A stretch of DNA of 51,592 nucleotides from a virus, in IMG/VR virus record IMGVR_UViG_3300007346_000042, positions 1 through 51,592 of that record; one strand, written 5' to 3'. A program made the translations under genes and the position numbers. Below the pieces are notes generated by a model. The model worked only from the letters and a program-made list of their open reading frames with translations, ran no database searches and was not told where the DNA came from. Shown one piece after another: positions 18,760-26,576 of this stretch (positions are counted from its first letter, which is position 1; each line of letters starts with the position of its first letter).

Positions 18760-18970
18760 CAGTGTCGTTGAACTCCAAGGTGATATCCACCACCATCTGA
18801 AGCTCATTCAAGAGTCTTGTCTTAAGCTCAGACGACTTCCGAGTTACCTCATCAACATTTGAAATAGGTAACCCCTTGTCATCATGAATGTTCTCATAGA
18901 AGTCTGTTACTGCATCGTGCATCAACAGAGTACACATTGAGAACGCATCGCTCAGTTTAGATTTCTCCAT
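18749..18970 (-). CDS. Small acidic helical protein, unknown
   Basis: 73 residues with no recognised motif, predicted largely helical and rich in Asp/Glu and Leu. It overlaps the resolvase-like gene upstream (14 nt) and the nuclease-like gene downstream (11 nt), so it is translationally embedded between two nuclease genes. An accessory role to either is possible but not shown. Confidence 0.55.
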   Translation of the reverse strand: MEKSKLSDAFSMCTLLMHDAVTDFYENIHDDKGLPISNVDEVTRKSSELKTRLLNELQMVVDITLEFNDTDGK

Positions 18971-19406
18971 CTTTAATCGATTTAAGTATTTCTTGGATCG
19001 CTTGATCCACCTGTTGGCTATTCTTCGCTAAAAATACAATGGCATCGGAGTCTGTTGATACTAGATGTCTAAGAAAAAGTTTCCATCTCATCGGAAAGTC
19101 GTGATGTGATGGGAGATATCCCTTAGTTTCTATGATCCAGTTGTGATCCTTACCCATAAAGTCTGGGGTGTACGTGATGGGGAGGACGACGGAGTCAGAT
19201 CTGTCTGACATCGTCTTCCCCTTCGCAGTCATCTTGAAGTATTTGTTTGGAAACCTGAACCTGTCCACAAGTTGGAAGGTCTGTTCCTCATAGGCAAAAG
19301 CTAGGCCGAATTGTTTTAACTGATCAGCACAATACTTTTCAATACTGCTTTTGTACTTCCCCAGATGTTTTTTGCGAGAACGCTTGCGTGTTGCTTTCTT
19401 TCTCAC
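18957..19406 (-). CDS. T7 endonuclease I-like Holliday junction resolvase
   Basis: 149 residues from a GTG start at 19406, with no in-frame ATG at a sensible position. The basic N-terminus is followed by YKSSIEKYCADQL, then ITYTPDFMGKDHNWIIETKG. This matches the order of catalytic residues in T7 endonuclease I: Glu23, Asp82 in TPDF, and Glu93 and Lys95 in ETKG. The family resolves branched DNA and can degrade host DNA. It follows the primase-helicase gene by 9 nt, as expected for a replication/packaging-linked resolvase. Recognition is by motif order and spacing. Confidence 0.78.
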   Translation of the reverse strand: MRKKATRKRSRKKHLGKYKSSIEKYCADQLKQFGLAFAYEEQTFQLVDRFRFPNKYFKMTAKGKTMSDRSDSVVLPITYTPDFMGKDHNWIIETKGYLPSHHDFPMRWKLFLRHLVSTDSDAIVFLAKNSQQVDQAIQEILKSIKDGEI

Positions 19407-19415
19407 ATAGCAAAG

Positions 19416-21230
19416 TTAGTTACCAGAGTTTAGAAAATCAACGTTCATACCTATGTTTAATCTACCCTGTGTAGCCTCTTGTAAACCAATGGGTTGGAAC
19501 AAAGACTTGTGAGTAGTCATGGTCTTGAATCCTGTCCTTGAGATGTCCATGATGAATCGGAAGGGGTCTTCCAGTCCAGTCGGCTCACCTCCAGTCTCCG
19601 TGTTCCTAACCTTTCGGACATGTAGCTCACTCATGCAGCGCACAGCAGGATCTTGGTGTTGAACCTTTCTGTGGATAGTAAGGAAGCAGTCAGCTCTGTT
19701 GACGAACTTACCACCACCCTCTGTATCCTCAGCATACGGGGCGATTGGCATACCCTCGGCATCCTTCCGACGCTGAGCCTCTGTCACGGCATGCATGTTC
19801 AACCACACTGCGACATTGTGCGATGTGCTGAACGTAAGGAACTCACTAGCAGCCTCATAGTGGTAGTCATGTACACCAATACTTGAGTTGCGCATGTCTA
19901 ACTTCAATGAGTTATAAGGGTCTACGAAAATCGCATCCACATCCTGCTGTCTCATCACCTTCTCCATGAAGAGGATGATGTCTGCATAGCTGTACACCTG
20001 CTTGTTGCTGATCACGGTGAAGTGCTTTTGCACCCACTTGTATGCTTGCTTTCGTTCAGCATAGGTCATATTACCTGCCTTCTTGTTGCAAGCGAACTGC
20101 ATGAGCGACATCTTTATGGATGCGGTTCTGTTCTCTGACGAGTACACAATCCACTTCCAACCATGACGTATGGATGCGTTCACCATCAAGTACAGAGCCG
20201 TGGTTGTCTTCCCGACGTTCGAGTGTCCGTTGATGATAACGAACTCCTTCTTGTACCTGAAGTGCTGATCCAACAGCTCGTCACCTGTGTCCAAGCCAAG
20301 CTCGATCAAACCCTGAGCGTAGTCATCGATCCACCTGAAGTCCTCGTCGTCAGATGAAATGAATGACATATCCCCATCATTCAACAGCATCTCACGTTGC
20401 GCTGACCTCTCGTTGTCAATCACCTCGCGGATCGGCATGGTCTTCCCCTTCTCAATGCCATCACGGATCGTGGCCTGAGCCTGAGACTCTGAGTCTATGT
20501 CTCTCTTGCAGATCTCTCTGAACAACACGCGGACAACCTCCTCCTCCTCCATCTTCCCTGCAGCTATGTACCCTCCACAAAGAGTGGCGGCTTTGATGAG
20601 AGCCATATGCTTCTCACCGTCCTCTGCATTGCGAATCATTCGCGCTGCAAGGTTTAGCTTCATGTAGTCCGTGTACTCGTACTCGTCGTTGATGGGAGTC
20701 TGTTGTAGTGCTTGCTCTGTGAGGAACGCACCAAACTTCTTCACATCATCCTTGATAACGATGTCAGGGTCGTAGGATTCAAAGCACGCACGGGACTCGT
20801 TGATGCCTGTCTCATCAACCTGAAGTCCGTACTGCTTGTCGAAGTATGCTATCAGCGATCTGAAGTGGTCTCTGTGCCTCTCAGGGTTCGTGATCTTGAC
20901 GACAGCCTTGATCCCATCCCCGCTCGGTGACGTCCAACAAGCAAGGACAAAATCATCCGTGGCAAGAGCTTGCTTCGTCTTGTCAACATCAACGTGATCG
21001 AAGTCCAAAACAACCAGTCCGCTATGCTCGAAGAGAGCCTCGTCCTTGCGAGACGAAAACTCCCCGCTGAATAGTACAACAGGGAGCTTCTTCTTTGCCT
21101 CTTTGTTGCCACTGCGTACCTCGTCAATCAGAGTAGATGACATCCCATTCTGAATCCTCTTCAGCGCCTGAGATAGATGTACGTGATGAGCGTCCTCCGT
21201 GAATAGACTCTCGAATATTGTTACTTTCAT
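19416..21230 (-). CDS. Primase-helicase: BT4734-like N-terminus fused to a RecA-fold helicase
   Basis: 604 residues from the ATG at 21230; an in-frame TTG lies 12 nt upstream. Residues ~1-170 match the BT4734/VirE N-terminal type: VTIFESLF, ALKRIQNG, LFSGEFSSR, LVVLDFDHVD and SPSGDGIKAVV. This is a primase-related domain common in Bacteroidota elements. A linker of about 120 residues follows, then a DnaB/RecA-like ATPase with Walker A GHSNVGKTTT (about 335) and Walker B AIFVDPYN (about 433). It probably unwinds and primes phage DNA at the fork. The N-terminal codons overlap the upstream gene by about 107 nt. Confidence 0.82.
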   Translation of the reverse strand: MKVTIFESLFTEDAHHVHLSQALKRIQNGMSSTLIDEVRSGNKEAKKKLPVVLFSGEFSSRKDEALFEHSGLVVLDFDHVDVDKTKQALATDDFVLACWTSPSGDGIKAVVKITNPERHRDHFRSLIAYFDKQYGLQVDETGINESRACFESYDPDIVIKDDVKKFGAFLTEQALQQTPINDEYEYTDYMKLNLAARMIRNAEDGEKHMALIKAATLCGGYIAAGKMEEEEVVRVLFREICKRDIDSESQAQATIRDGIEKGKTMPIREVIDNERSAQREMLLNDGDMSFISSDDEDFRWIDDYAQGLIELGLDTGDELLDQHFRYKKEFVIINGHSNVGKTTTALYLMVNASIRHGWKWIVYSSENRTASIKMSLMQFACNKKAGNMTYAERKQAYKWVQKHFTVISNKQVYSYADIILFMEKVMRQQDVDAIFVDPYNSLKLDMRNSSIGVHDYHYEAASEFLTFSTSHNVAVWLNMHAVTEAQRRKDAEGMPIAPYAEDTEGGGKFVNRADCFLTIHRKVQHQDPAVRCMSELHVRKVRNTETGGEPTGLEDPFRFIMDISRTGFKTMTTHKSLFQPIGLQEATQGRLNIGMNVDFLNSGN

Positions 21231-21483
21231 TGTCCTTTGCAATCATCAGGAGGATAAGATAACCTGCGAGGTCTTGCAACGTATCCTCCGTTGCGTCGAC
21301 TAGACCTGCGTTCATGATTCTCTTAAGCTTGTGGTCGATCTGCATCTGCAGTCCTGCCACTGCACCAGCCTTGGAGAATATGTTTAGTGGTTCGAGAGCT
21401 GAGTTCCCGTACTTCTCATTCTTGTACAACAACAACTCTTCGAGTTGCTTGCACTTACTTTTGATACTGCTCCTTGTGTTCAT
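21124..21483 (-). CDS. DUF1599-like (nucleotide-modification-associated) small protein
   Basis: 119 residues. Residues 10-85 carry the pattern LYKNEKYGNSALEPLNIFS, then LQMQIDHKLKRI and EDTLQDLAGYLILLMI. I associate this with the small phage family linked to nucleotide metabolism or modification. The final ~35 residues are encoded in the same DNA as the first codons of the primase-helicase, in another frame, and look like an overprinted tail. The start overlaps the upstream gene by 29 nt. Family assignment is from memory of motif order; the biochemical role is unknown. Confidence 0.55.
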   Translation of the reverse strand: MNTRSSIKSKCKQLEELLLYKNEKYGNSALEPLNIFSKAGAVAGLQMQIDHKLKRIMNAGLVDATEDTLQDLAGYLILLMIAKDNESNNIRESIHGGRSSRTSISGAEEDSEWDVIYSD

Positions 21484-21748
21484 CTATGGATAGATTAGAG
21501 TGAGAGATAAGCTTCTGGTTCAACAACTCCCTTATGACAATATGCTTCTGAGACTTGTAGTTCTTACCATAGAGGTGTTCCTCTAGGTTTCTCATGGTGT
21601 GATTCCCATATTTCATAATGTCGTGAGGGTTGTCGAACACCGTCACCACCTGAACGACACGCTCGTATATGCGCTTAGCTTTCTTAAACGCTACACGAGC
21701 GGTCGTCAGGTAGATAGGTGCCTTCTCCTTAGAAGGGGAGGGCTTCAT
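21455..21748 (-). CDS. Small basic protein, unknown
   Basis: 97 residues from the ATG at 21748, inside the last codons of the upstream SSB-like gene (20-nt overlap). It is Lys/Arg-rich with a helix around ARVAFKKAKRIYERVVQVV and a His/Asn-rich C-terminus. No family is recognised. The tight overlaps on both sides indicate a coupled operon gene in the replication block. Confidence 0.6.
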   Translation of the reverse strand: MKPSPSKEKAPIYLTTARVAFKKAKRIYERVVQVVTVFDNPHDIMKYGNHTMRNLEEHLYGKNYKSQKHIVIRELLNQKLISHSNLSIDEHKEQYQK

Positions 21749-22028
21749 CAGCAGTTTGGGATTGCTTCTGCGCACGCTTCTCCTTAGCAGCTTCGCTGTT
21801 AGGATCAAACACACGGCAGCACGGCTTCCCGCTCTTGCTCATGAACATGGTGAAGTAGACGTTGCCGCCCTGACCCTGTTCGTTACGCTGTGTAGCGTAA
21901 GTCTCAGCGATCTCCTTCAGTTCGTGATCCTTGAGTCGGAGACTCCATCCTTGGATCTTACCATCATCGCCGTAACGTGGCTCTTCCGCGTACCCTACGA
22001 GTACTGAATCATACTTTTGATCGCTCAT
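21729..22028 (-). CDS. Small replication protein with an SSB-like C-terminal tail
   Basis: 99 residues. The first ~75 residues look like a compact beta-rich domain (YDSVLVGYAEEPRYG, GNVYFTMFMSKSGKPCCRVF). They are followed by a Lys/Ala/Gln linker and the ending ADEALPF, an acidic-hydrophobic tip resembling the DDDIPF tails of single-stranded DNA-binding proteins. The position between recombination genes and the primase-helicase supports an ssDNA-binding or fork-organising role. I cannot confirm an OB fold from sequence alone. The ATG overlaps the stop of a small TM ORF (ATGA). Confidence 0.5.
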   Translation of the reverse strand: MSDQKYDSVLVGYAEEPRYGDDGKIQGWSLRLKDHELKEIAETYATQRNEQGQGGNVYFTMFMSKSGKPCCRVFDPNSEAAKEKRAQKQSQTADEALPF

Positions 22029-22132
22029 GCGAGTAAAAGATTTAAGAGGTTAGAAATAAAATACAGGCAGACTAGATAGACGGCCCCTGCCTTTAGGCCG
22101 TTGATGAAATAGTTATACGATGAACTCTGCAT
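22025..22132 (-). CDS. 35-residue single-TM micropeptide
   Basis: This short ORF fills what would otherwise be an 84-nt gap. It starts at an ATG overlapping the exonuclease stop codon region (20 nt) and ends in an ATGA overlap with the next gene, the same junction style as its neighbours. It encodes a polar N-terminus (MQSSSYNYFINGLK) and a hydrophobic helix (GAVYLVCLYFISNLLNLLLA). A start 6 codons earlier at 22150 is possible. A CGGCC/GGCCG hairpin lies inside the coding region. Function unknown. Confidence 0.5.
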   Translation of the reverse strand: MQSSSYNYFINGLKAGAVYLVCLYFISNLLNLLLA

Positions 22133-22886
22133 AATCAGGTTGTTTTTCATGTCCATCGAGGGACAGGTAAGACTTGATGTTTTCAATGGCTTGATGAAAC
22201 TTCATCTCCCCTGAGAAGAGGGTTTCTTCTGAACACTTTACGTCGGCACAATAGAAGGGGTAAGCCTTCTCCTGCACCACCCAGTAAAAGTCCTTGATGT
22301 CAAAGACCTTTGTGTAGACAAATGCCTGTATGTCGTAGCTCCATGATCTCACGTCATACCTGAACTTGTCAATGCCCCGCGACGACTTAGAGTCAATGAT
22401 ACTATCATCTTGCAGGCAGTCTAGGAATCCCTTCAGCGGGATACCATCTATATCAACGTTGAACTCAACCTGATATTGCCCACCTGCAAACCTTTTGTCG
22501 TATAACCCTGAGTCCTTCAGGCGTTCGATCATTTCGTGCGCCTTCCTGACATCCGCTTGCGGGGCGAGCTTTTTGCCTGCGTTCTGTGCAGTTTGCGAGG
22601 CCTCGGCACACCACTCCTTGTACCGCTTCGTGCTTCTAGGATACTTGCCGCCAATAGAACTAACAATATCGGAGTCGTCAAGAGTATAGTAGTGATCATT
22701 GAACTTCTCTGGCTCGAAGAGTAACAGGTCGTAAAGAGATCCGAAAGATAAAGCTTCGCTCTCCTTCTTCAGTTTCCCTCGCATGTAAAGTTCCCACAGA
22801 CGCATGTCTCCGAGAGCGTACTTGAGGGAGGAGTAAGAGAGGTGGGGTTTACCCACTCTCTCCTCCAACAGATTACGCATACTCAT
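22113..22886 (-). CDS. RecE/exonuclease VIII-like PD-(D/E)XK nuclease
   Basis: 257 residues. The N-terminal SYSSLKYALG and SFGSLYDLLLFEPEKF, then VDIDGIPLKGFLDCL, DSIIDSKSS and YDIQAFVY, follow the motif order of phage exonucleases of the PDDEXK/DUF3799 type: glutamate strand, D, D-x-K, then Q-x-x-x-Y. The enzyme would resect double-stranded ends to provide 3' single strands. It overlaps the upstream annealing-protein gene by 4 nt (ATGA), the usual exonuclease/annealase pairing of phage recombination. Confidence 0.8.
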   Translation of the reverse strand: MSMRNLLEERVGKPHLSYSSLKYALGDMRLWELYMRGKLKKESEALSFGSLYDLLLFEPEKFNDHYYTLDDSDIVSSIGGKYPRSTKRYKEWCAEASQTAQNAGKKLAPQADVRKAHEMIERLKDSGLYDKRFAGGQYQVEFNVDIDGIPLKGFLDCLQDDSIIDSKSSRGIDKFRYDVRSWSYDIQAFVYTKVFDIKDFYWVVQEKAYPFYCADVKCSEETLFSGEMKFHQAIENIKSYLSLDGHEKQPDYAEFIV

Positions 22887-23446
22887 CGCAATTCAGGTAC
22901 AAACTTCTTCAAACCTTCGATCTGCTTTTCAGTCAGTTGGTCTCCTTTGTCCTTGATGATGCGCTCAAAAGCTTTACGCTTATCTGACTGACCCTTGATG
23001 TATCCGACTGCCTTGTCCATGATGTTTTCGACAGGGGCATCGAGCGCCTTGCTAAGCTTCTGAACGTGAGGGTTGTCAATGATGGCTTGCTGCTTCGCGA
23101 TTGCGTCTTCGACCTCATTAGCTGACGCAACTGACGTGTCGATTCCGATTCCGAGAATCCCCAACGCTCTTCCGATTGCAGATGTTTCGCAGTTTTCGAC
23201 ATAGCTAGTCTTGTTAATGTTAGAAGAGGAGCGTTCCTCGTGAGCGTGACCCTGAGCGACCACAACACCATCAGGGGTGACGATAGAGCACCGACAAAGG
23301 GCTTGCTCTGAGTCAAGAAGTGGAAAGTCAGTGTGGATTCCCCAGTTCTTATACTGATTTTCTTGACGAAAAAATTTGATCCGCTCATTGACCTCAACGT
23401 ACTGCTTGCCACGGATGTTCGTGGTCTTAAACTTGTGCTGTTTCAT
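22883..23446 (-). CDS. Single-strand annealing protein candidate (ERF/Rad52-like)
   Basis: 187 residues. The core VNERIKFFR, RCSIVTPDGVVVAQGHAHEE and KTSYVENCETSAIGRALGIL with a following ASANEVEDAI is reminiscent of ERF-type annealing proteins, where an S-Y-x-x-x-x-E/R-x-x-A-I/L-G-R helix is conserved. The C-terminal ~70 residues are Lys/Glu-rich and helical, a likely DNA-binding or oligomerisation tail. Direct coupling to the exonuclease gene supports the assignment. Fold-level family is inferred. Confidence 0.65.
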   Translation of the reverse strand: MKQHKFKTTNIRGKQYVEVNERIKFFRQENQYKNWGIHTDFPLLDSEQALCRCSIVTPDGVVVAQGHAHEERSSSNINKTSYVENCETSAIGRALGILGIGIDTSVASANEVEDAIAKQQAIIDNPHVQKLSKALDAPVENIMDKAVGYIKGQSDKRKAFERIIKDKGDQLTEKQIEGLKKFVPELR

Positions 23447-23945
23447 GTTTTGTATTTAAGATTTCTTCCTTTCGTTTCTCCATCATGTCTATCTGACGAT
23501 CGATGAATCTGATGCGCATCTCCTTGCTCTTGATCCACCCCTCGACATTCATCTTGATGCCTATATCCTTCATCAATGGCCAAACATGATTGAAACATTT
23601 GACCATGTCGCTTCTCCTTGTGTCGTTACCCGAAATGATGGCTACAACGTCTCTCATGTGATGAGATAGTGTGGCTCTGACAATCCCGAAGTAATGCGTA
23701 AGGATGTATCGCTTCTCTATGTCCGTGTACTTGTGTACTCGATACCAAAAGAAACCACACGTCAGCTTGATTACTAGTGCCTCAGGCAGCGATGCCTTAC
23801 CTGTGTCATGACGCTCTCGAACATCGAACTCGTCAATCTGCAAGTACTCAGCCACTAGTGTTTGAGCTTCCGCTACAACCTCGTCAATCTCAGCGATGGT
23901 TTCCTCTGAGATCTCCTTCATCCAATATGGTTTGTATTCACCCAT
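23427..23945 (-). CDS. Putative DNA-binding protein, possibly helix-turn-helix
   Basis: 172 residues. The middle (about 65-115: IKLTCGFFWYRVHKYTDIEKRYILTHY in separate helices, then RATLSHHMRDVVAII) resembles a helix-turn-helix of the kind in DnaA domain IV-like phage proteins. The remainder is Lys/Arg/Glu-rich helix. It overlaps its neighbours by 8 and 20 nt within the replication operon. An origin-binding or regulatory role is possible, but no diagnostic motif is present. Confidence 0.5.
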   Translation of the reverse strand: MGEYKPYWMKEISEETIAEIDEVVAEAQTLVAEYLQIDEFDVRERHDTGKASLPEALVIKLTCGFFWYRVHKYTDIEKRYILTHYFGIVRATLSHHMRDVVAIISGNDTRRSDMVKCFNHVWPLMKDIGIKMNVEGWIKSKEMRIRFIDRQIDMMEKRKEEILNTKHETAQV

Positions 23946-24468
23946 TGTTAAACAGAATCTTAGAGGTTTGAGTTACCACCTCGTTGTTGACGTCAGGGAT
24001 CTCTTTGTTGAGAGCCGTGGTGGACTCAAGAAACTTGCCGCGAAAGTCAGCCACACCTTGATTGTACCCCCATCGATGCGCTAGCACAACCATGTCGGAG
24101 GATTCATCCCTTAAGGATTTCACGCGCTGATCCATGAGTTTCTTGTGGGTCGACAATGGGATGACACTCTCGTTTGTTTTGAACGTCTTGACTGCATCCT
24201 TGATTCTGTCAGCAATGGTTCGCTTCTTGAATCCATCGACGTACTCAGAGAGGTGCTTCCGTCCCTCGTCAGTGTTTAGGAGCTTGATAGTCCCCTTGCG
24301 GACTTCGCTTCTCACGTGGACGATGGCTCGATATGAGCGACCTAGCTCGTTGCACAACTCAACGACATCAGGATCGTTAGGAGACAACTTCTTTTTGTTG
24401 CGCGTGGAGCGCATAACTTTCTTGACCTCTTGTACTTTCCATGAGGTCGCGCCTTTGGTTCTAGGCAT
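23938..24468 (-). CDS. Basic protein, possible HTH, unknown
   Basis: 176 residues, very Lys/Arg-rich in the first 70. SPNDPDVVELCNELGRSYRA could form a helix-turn-helix (VVELCNELGRSYRAIVHVRS). The C-terminal half is mixed and polar. It overlaps the downstream gene by 8 nt and is separated by 11 nt from the gene upstream. The basic N-terminus and location suggest nucleic-acid binding; no family is recognised. Confidence 0.5.
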   Translation of the reverse strand: MPRTKGATSWKVQEVKKVMRSTRNKKKLSPNDPDVVELCNELGRSYRAIVHVRSEVRKGTIKLLNTDEGRKHLSEYVDGFKKRTIADRIKDAVKTFKTNESVIPLSTHKKLMDQRVKSLRDESSDMVVLAHRWGYNQGVADFRGKFLESTTALNKEIPDVNNEVVTQTSKILFNNG

Positions 24469-24479
24469 GATTAAATAAA

Positions 24480-24683
24480 TTAAGAGTTAAACACGTTCCC
24501 CTTTGGGACTAGTCCGTAGTTATCGCACAAAGCATACACGTCTGACATCCGCTTTGCCAAATCTTTGAGCGCATGCGAGTTCGCTCTGAACGGCTCTTCT
24601 GTGTGCGCCTTGTAGTGGTATATGAATGCTTGGATGCAGGTGAGTGCGTCGAGGCATTTCATTTCAGATTTTGTTTTATCCAT
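24480..24683 (-). CDS. Small protein, unknown
   Basis: 67 residues, helical and Cys/His-containing (CLDALTCIQAFIYHYKAH). No family is recognised. Its start overlaps the end of the upstream gene by 8 nt, in keeping with the coupled operon. Confidence 0.55.
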   Translation of the reverse strand: MDKTKSEMKCLDALTCIQAFIYHYKAHTEEPFRANSHALKDLAKRMSDVYALCDNYGLVPKGNVFNS

Positions 24684-25071
24684 TTTGATCGATTTCCTTT
24701 TCTATTTCTTTCATGAGAGCAGCAACTTGTTCTCGAAGTTGAATACCTGCATAACAGCGTCCTTCACAAATTCCCCTCAAGATTCCTAGCATTTGAGGAA
24801 ACTTTGACAGGTATGTCGCAGTTCTCCTCCCCTCGACAGGGTCACCATACACCTGCATGATGTTACCGAACTTGTCCTTGCTCTTGACGTAGAATCTCGA
24901 CGATACGTTTTCGCTCCGTCCGTTACATGTTCTGTACCTTGTTTTCTTTTCAACAACAACCCATGTATCAGGGAACATGCGCTCCTTGTCGTCTCTAATC
25001 TTTTGCTTGAGTTGTTGAATCTCTGATTCGAGAGCTGTAATTCTTTTTAGGTGGGATTCTATCCTGTTCAT
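24676..25071 (-). CDS. Coiled-coil protein with basic C-terminal domain, unknown
   Basis: 131 residues: an N-terminal coiled coil of about 32 residues (heptads in LKRITALESEIQQLKQKIRD), then a Tyr/Arg-rich middle (TRYRTCNGRSENVSSRFYV) and a helical C-terminus ending in EIEKEIDQNG. The start overlaps the stop of a 53-residue ORF upstream (ATGA). Unknown function. Confidence 0.55.
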   Translation of the reverse strand: MNRIESHLKRITALESEIQQLKQKIRDDKERMFPDTWVVVEKKTRYRTCNGRSENVSSRFYVKSKDKFGNIMQVYGDPVEGRRTATYLSKFPQMLGILRGICEGRCYAGIQLREQVAALMKEIEKEIDQNG

Positions 25072-25229
25072 TGTTGTTCTTTAATTAGTAGTCGTTGCTT
25101 TGCTTCGTAGTCCCTGAGCATACACTCAAGTAAGGTCTCGTTTATCCAACACGGGTTTGATTCACACTTCTCAACCATCACGTCGATCCGCTTTTCAAGC
25201 CGCTTGATGTTGTAATCTAGCCCGCTCAT
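25068..25229 (-). CDS. 53-residue protein, unknown
   Basis: This short gene fits exactly between two neighbours with ATGA overlaps at both ends (25226-25229 and 25068-25071). It encodes a helical, Lys/Glu/Cys-containing peptide (MSGLDYNIKRLEKRIDVMVE at the N-terminus). The precise junctions are the main argument that it is real. Possibly a further coiled-coil component. Confidence 0.55.
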   Translation of the reverse strand: MSGLDYNIKRLEKRIDVMVEKCESNPCWINETLLECMLRDYEAKQRLLIKEQQ

Positions 25230-25489
25230 TGCTTCGCCTGTGCCTTGAGTTCCCGAATCTTATCTCGGAGCTGAATCTCCAAGCTAGTCAGTCGCTCATT
25301 GTCTTCACGTAGCTTAGCGTTCTCCGCTTCGAGGGCTTGCTCACGCCCTGTCTGTTCAGCGTACTGCTTCTTAGCTAACTCTTGGCGGAACTCCATCGAC
25401 TCGATGGTTTGTTTGGCAGAGGATATGGCGTTCTCTGCATAGCGGATCGCCGCTTCGAGTTCGTTCTTTGATTCTTGTACTGAGTTCAT
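25226..25489 (-). CDS. Small coiled-coil protein
   Basis: 87 residues, almost entirely Glu/Lys/Ala/Gln/Leu heptads (for example LEAENAKLREDNERL), predicted as one long coiled coil. ATGA overlaps on both sides. It may oligomerise with the neighbouring coil-forming products; no specific function is inferred. Confidence 0.6.
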   Translation of the reverse strand: MNSVQESKNELEAAIRYAENAISSAKQTIESMEFRQELAKKQYAEQTGREQALEAENAKLREDNERLTSLEIQLRDKIRELKAQAKQ

Positions 25490-25677
25490 TTTTCGGTGTG
25501 GTTTATAAGGGTTAATTGAATTTCTGATTCGCAGTTGTTATGCAAAGGGTCGAGGTATACGGCATCCACATAGAAGTCGTAGATGTCCTCGTAAGCCGTG
25601 GTGTCATGCACCATGATGACAACAATGTCGTCATCTTTGAAGTCAGACAGGCTATCAATCAGTTGCTTCTTCGTCAT
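25486..25677 (-). CDS. Small acidic protein, unknown
   Basis: 63 residues. The N-terminus MTKKQLIDSLSDFKDDDIVV and an Asp/Tyr-rich centre resemble small phage proteins with a helix then beta-hairpin fold. ATGA overlaps with both neighbours. Unknown function. Confidence 0.55.
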   Translation of the reverse strand: MTKKQLIDSLSDFKDDDIVVIMVHDTTAYEDIYDFYVDAVYLDPLHNNCESEIQLTLINHTEK

Positions 25678-25856
25678 TGTTCTGTTGTGTAGTAGTTAAT
25701 CATGTCGATGTTCGCTTGGTCAGGATTGGCTTCGTACCACTCTGCCATGTGATGCACAAGCGACTCGATGATGTCTGCGATGTCCATGTCATTGACTTGG
25801 TCGTAGCAGAACTGCTTGATGTCTTGGCGTTCCTTGTTGTTAATTTCTCGTGTCAT
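25674..25856 (-). CDS. Small acidic protein, unknown
   Basis: 60 residues from the ATG at 25856; an in-frame ATG nine codons earlier (25883) would lengthen the overlap with the upstream gene to 44 nt. Contains QFCYDQVNDMDIADIIESLV and is strongly acidic. It resembles the upstream 76-residue protein in composition (acidic, DxID/DDIE-type helices). Unknown function. Confidence 0.5.
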   Translation of the reverse strand: MTREINNKERQDIKQFCYDQVNDMDIADIIESLVHHMAEWYEANPDQANIDMINYYTTEQ

Positions 25857-26070
25857 TGTCTGTAAATTTTGGGGATTGTTCAATGATGTATTGAGCTACA
25901 AGCTCTTCAATGTCATCGACCACGTTGTCCACGTCGTTGTGTGTGAGTTCGTACTCTTCTTGCATCAGCTTGGTGAGCCGCATGTATCCGCTGTCTGCAC
26001 CTGCTCCTTCGCGGTGGTTGAAGCAGTCGCTGACGTAGCTTCGGATGTCTGATTCTGTTTCGTTAGTCAT
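25840..26070 (-). CDS. Small acidic protein, unknown (first with conserved leader)
   Basis: 76 residues, Asp/Glu/Tyr-rich (for example DNVVDDIEELVAQYIIEQ), with an N-terminal SYVSDCFNHREG segment. The leader immediately before its ATG (26071-26089) belongs to the repeated family of the small-gene region. An 84-nt non-coding gap separates it from the next upstream gene. Acidic composition is common in DNA-mimic or host-takeover proteins, but that is speculation here. Confidence 0.55.
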   Translation of the reverse strand: MTNETESDIRSYVSDCFNHREGAGADSGYMRLTKLMQEEYELTHNDVDNVVDDIEELVAQYIIEQSPKFTDNDTRN

Positions 26071-26154
26071 TGTGTTTGGGGTTTAAGGGTTTGTGTGTGT
26101 ATGCAATATGGGGGGCGCGTTTCGTTGTCGCAAGACATTTAACACTTTTAACAT

Positions 26155-26364
26155 TTAGTTGAATCCATCGGTCAGGAGGATTCCGTTGTACTCCTCCATC
26201 GTTACTCGTTTGAACGAGTTGTAGTCGATGGTCAGGATAGGTTCACGTTGGTCAGCCCAACGCTCTCTTGCCTGCTTTCGAGCGGATCGAATGTTGGTTG
26301 CCCATTCGGAGTTCCATCCACCTTCGTTCCAACTGAAGATGTAGCAGTGGTTCTTCTTGTTCAT
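26155..26364 (-). CDS. Small protein, unknown
   Basis: 69 residues, rich in Trp, Asn and Arg (YIFSWNEGGWNSEW, ARKQARERWADQRE). No family recognised. ATGA overlap with the upstream gene. Confidence 0.55.
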   Translation of the reverse strand: MNKKNHCYIFSWNEGGWNSEWATNIRSARKQARERWADQREPILTIDYNSFKRVTMEEYNGILLTDGFN

Positions 26365-26576
26365 AACTCCATCAGGAATACGATGTTGATACTGCCCTCA
26401 CCCAATGGGTTTGGGATGATTGATGCTTGTAGGTATAGCTTCTCGTCTAGTGCTTCGCTTACCCACGACATGGCTTCGGTGTCTAGTGCTCCATTGCTTC
26501 TTGGCACTGAGAACGTTTTCCATGCTATCACGAGTTCATCGAGAGAGCAATCGAGGAAGGGGTTGGGGATGTTCAT
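26361..26576 (-). CDS. Small protein, unknown
   Basis: 71 residues with a hydrophobic C-terminus (PLGEGSINIVFLMEL). Coupled by ATGA overlaps to the genes on both sides. No family recognised. Confidence 0.55.
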   Translation of the reverse strand: MNIPNPFLDCSLDELVIAWKTFSVPRSNGALDTEAMSWVSEALDEKLYLQASIIPNPLGEGSINIVFLMEL

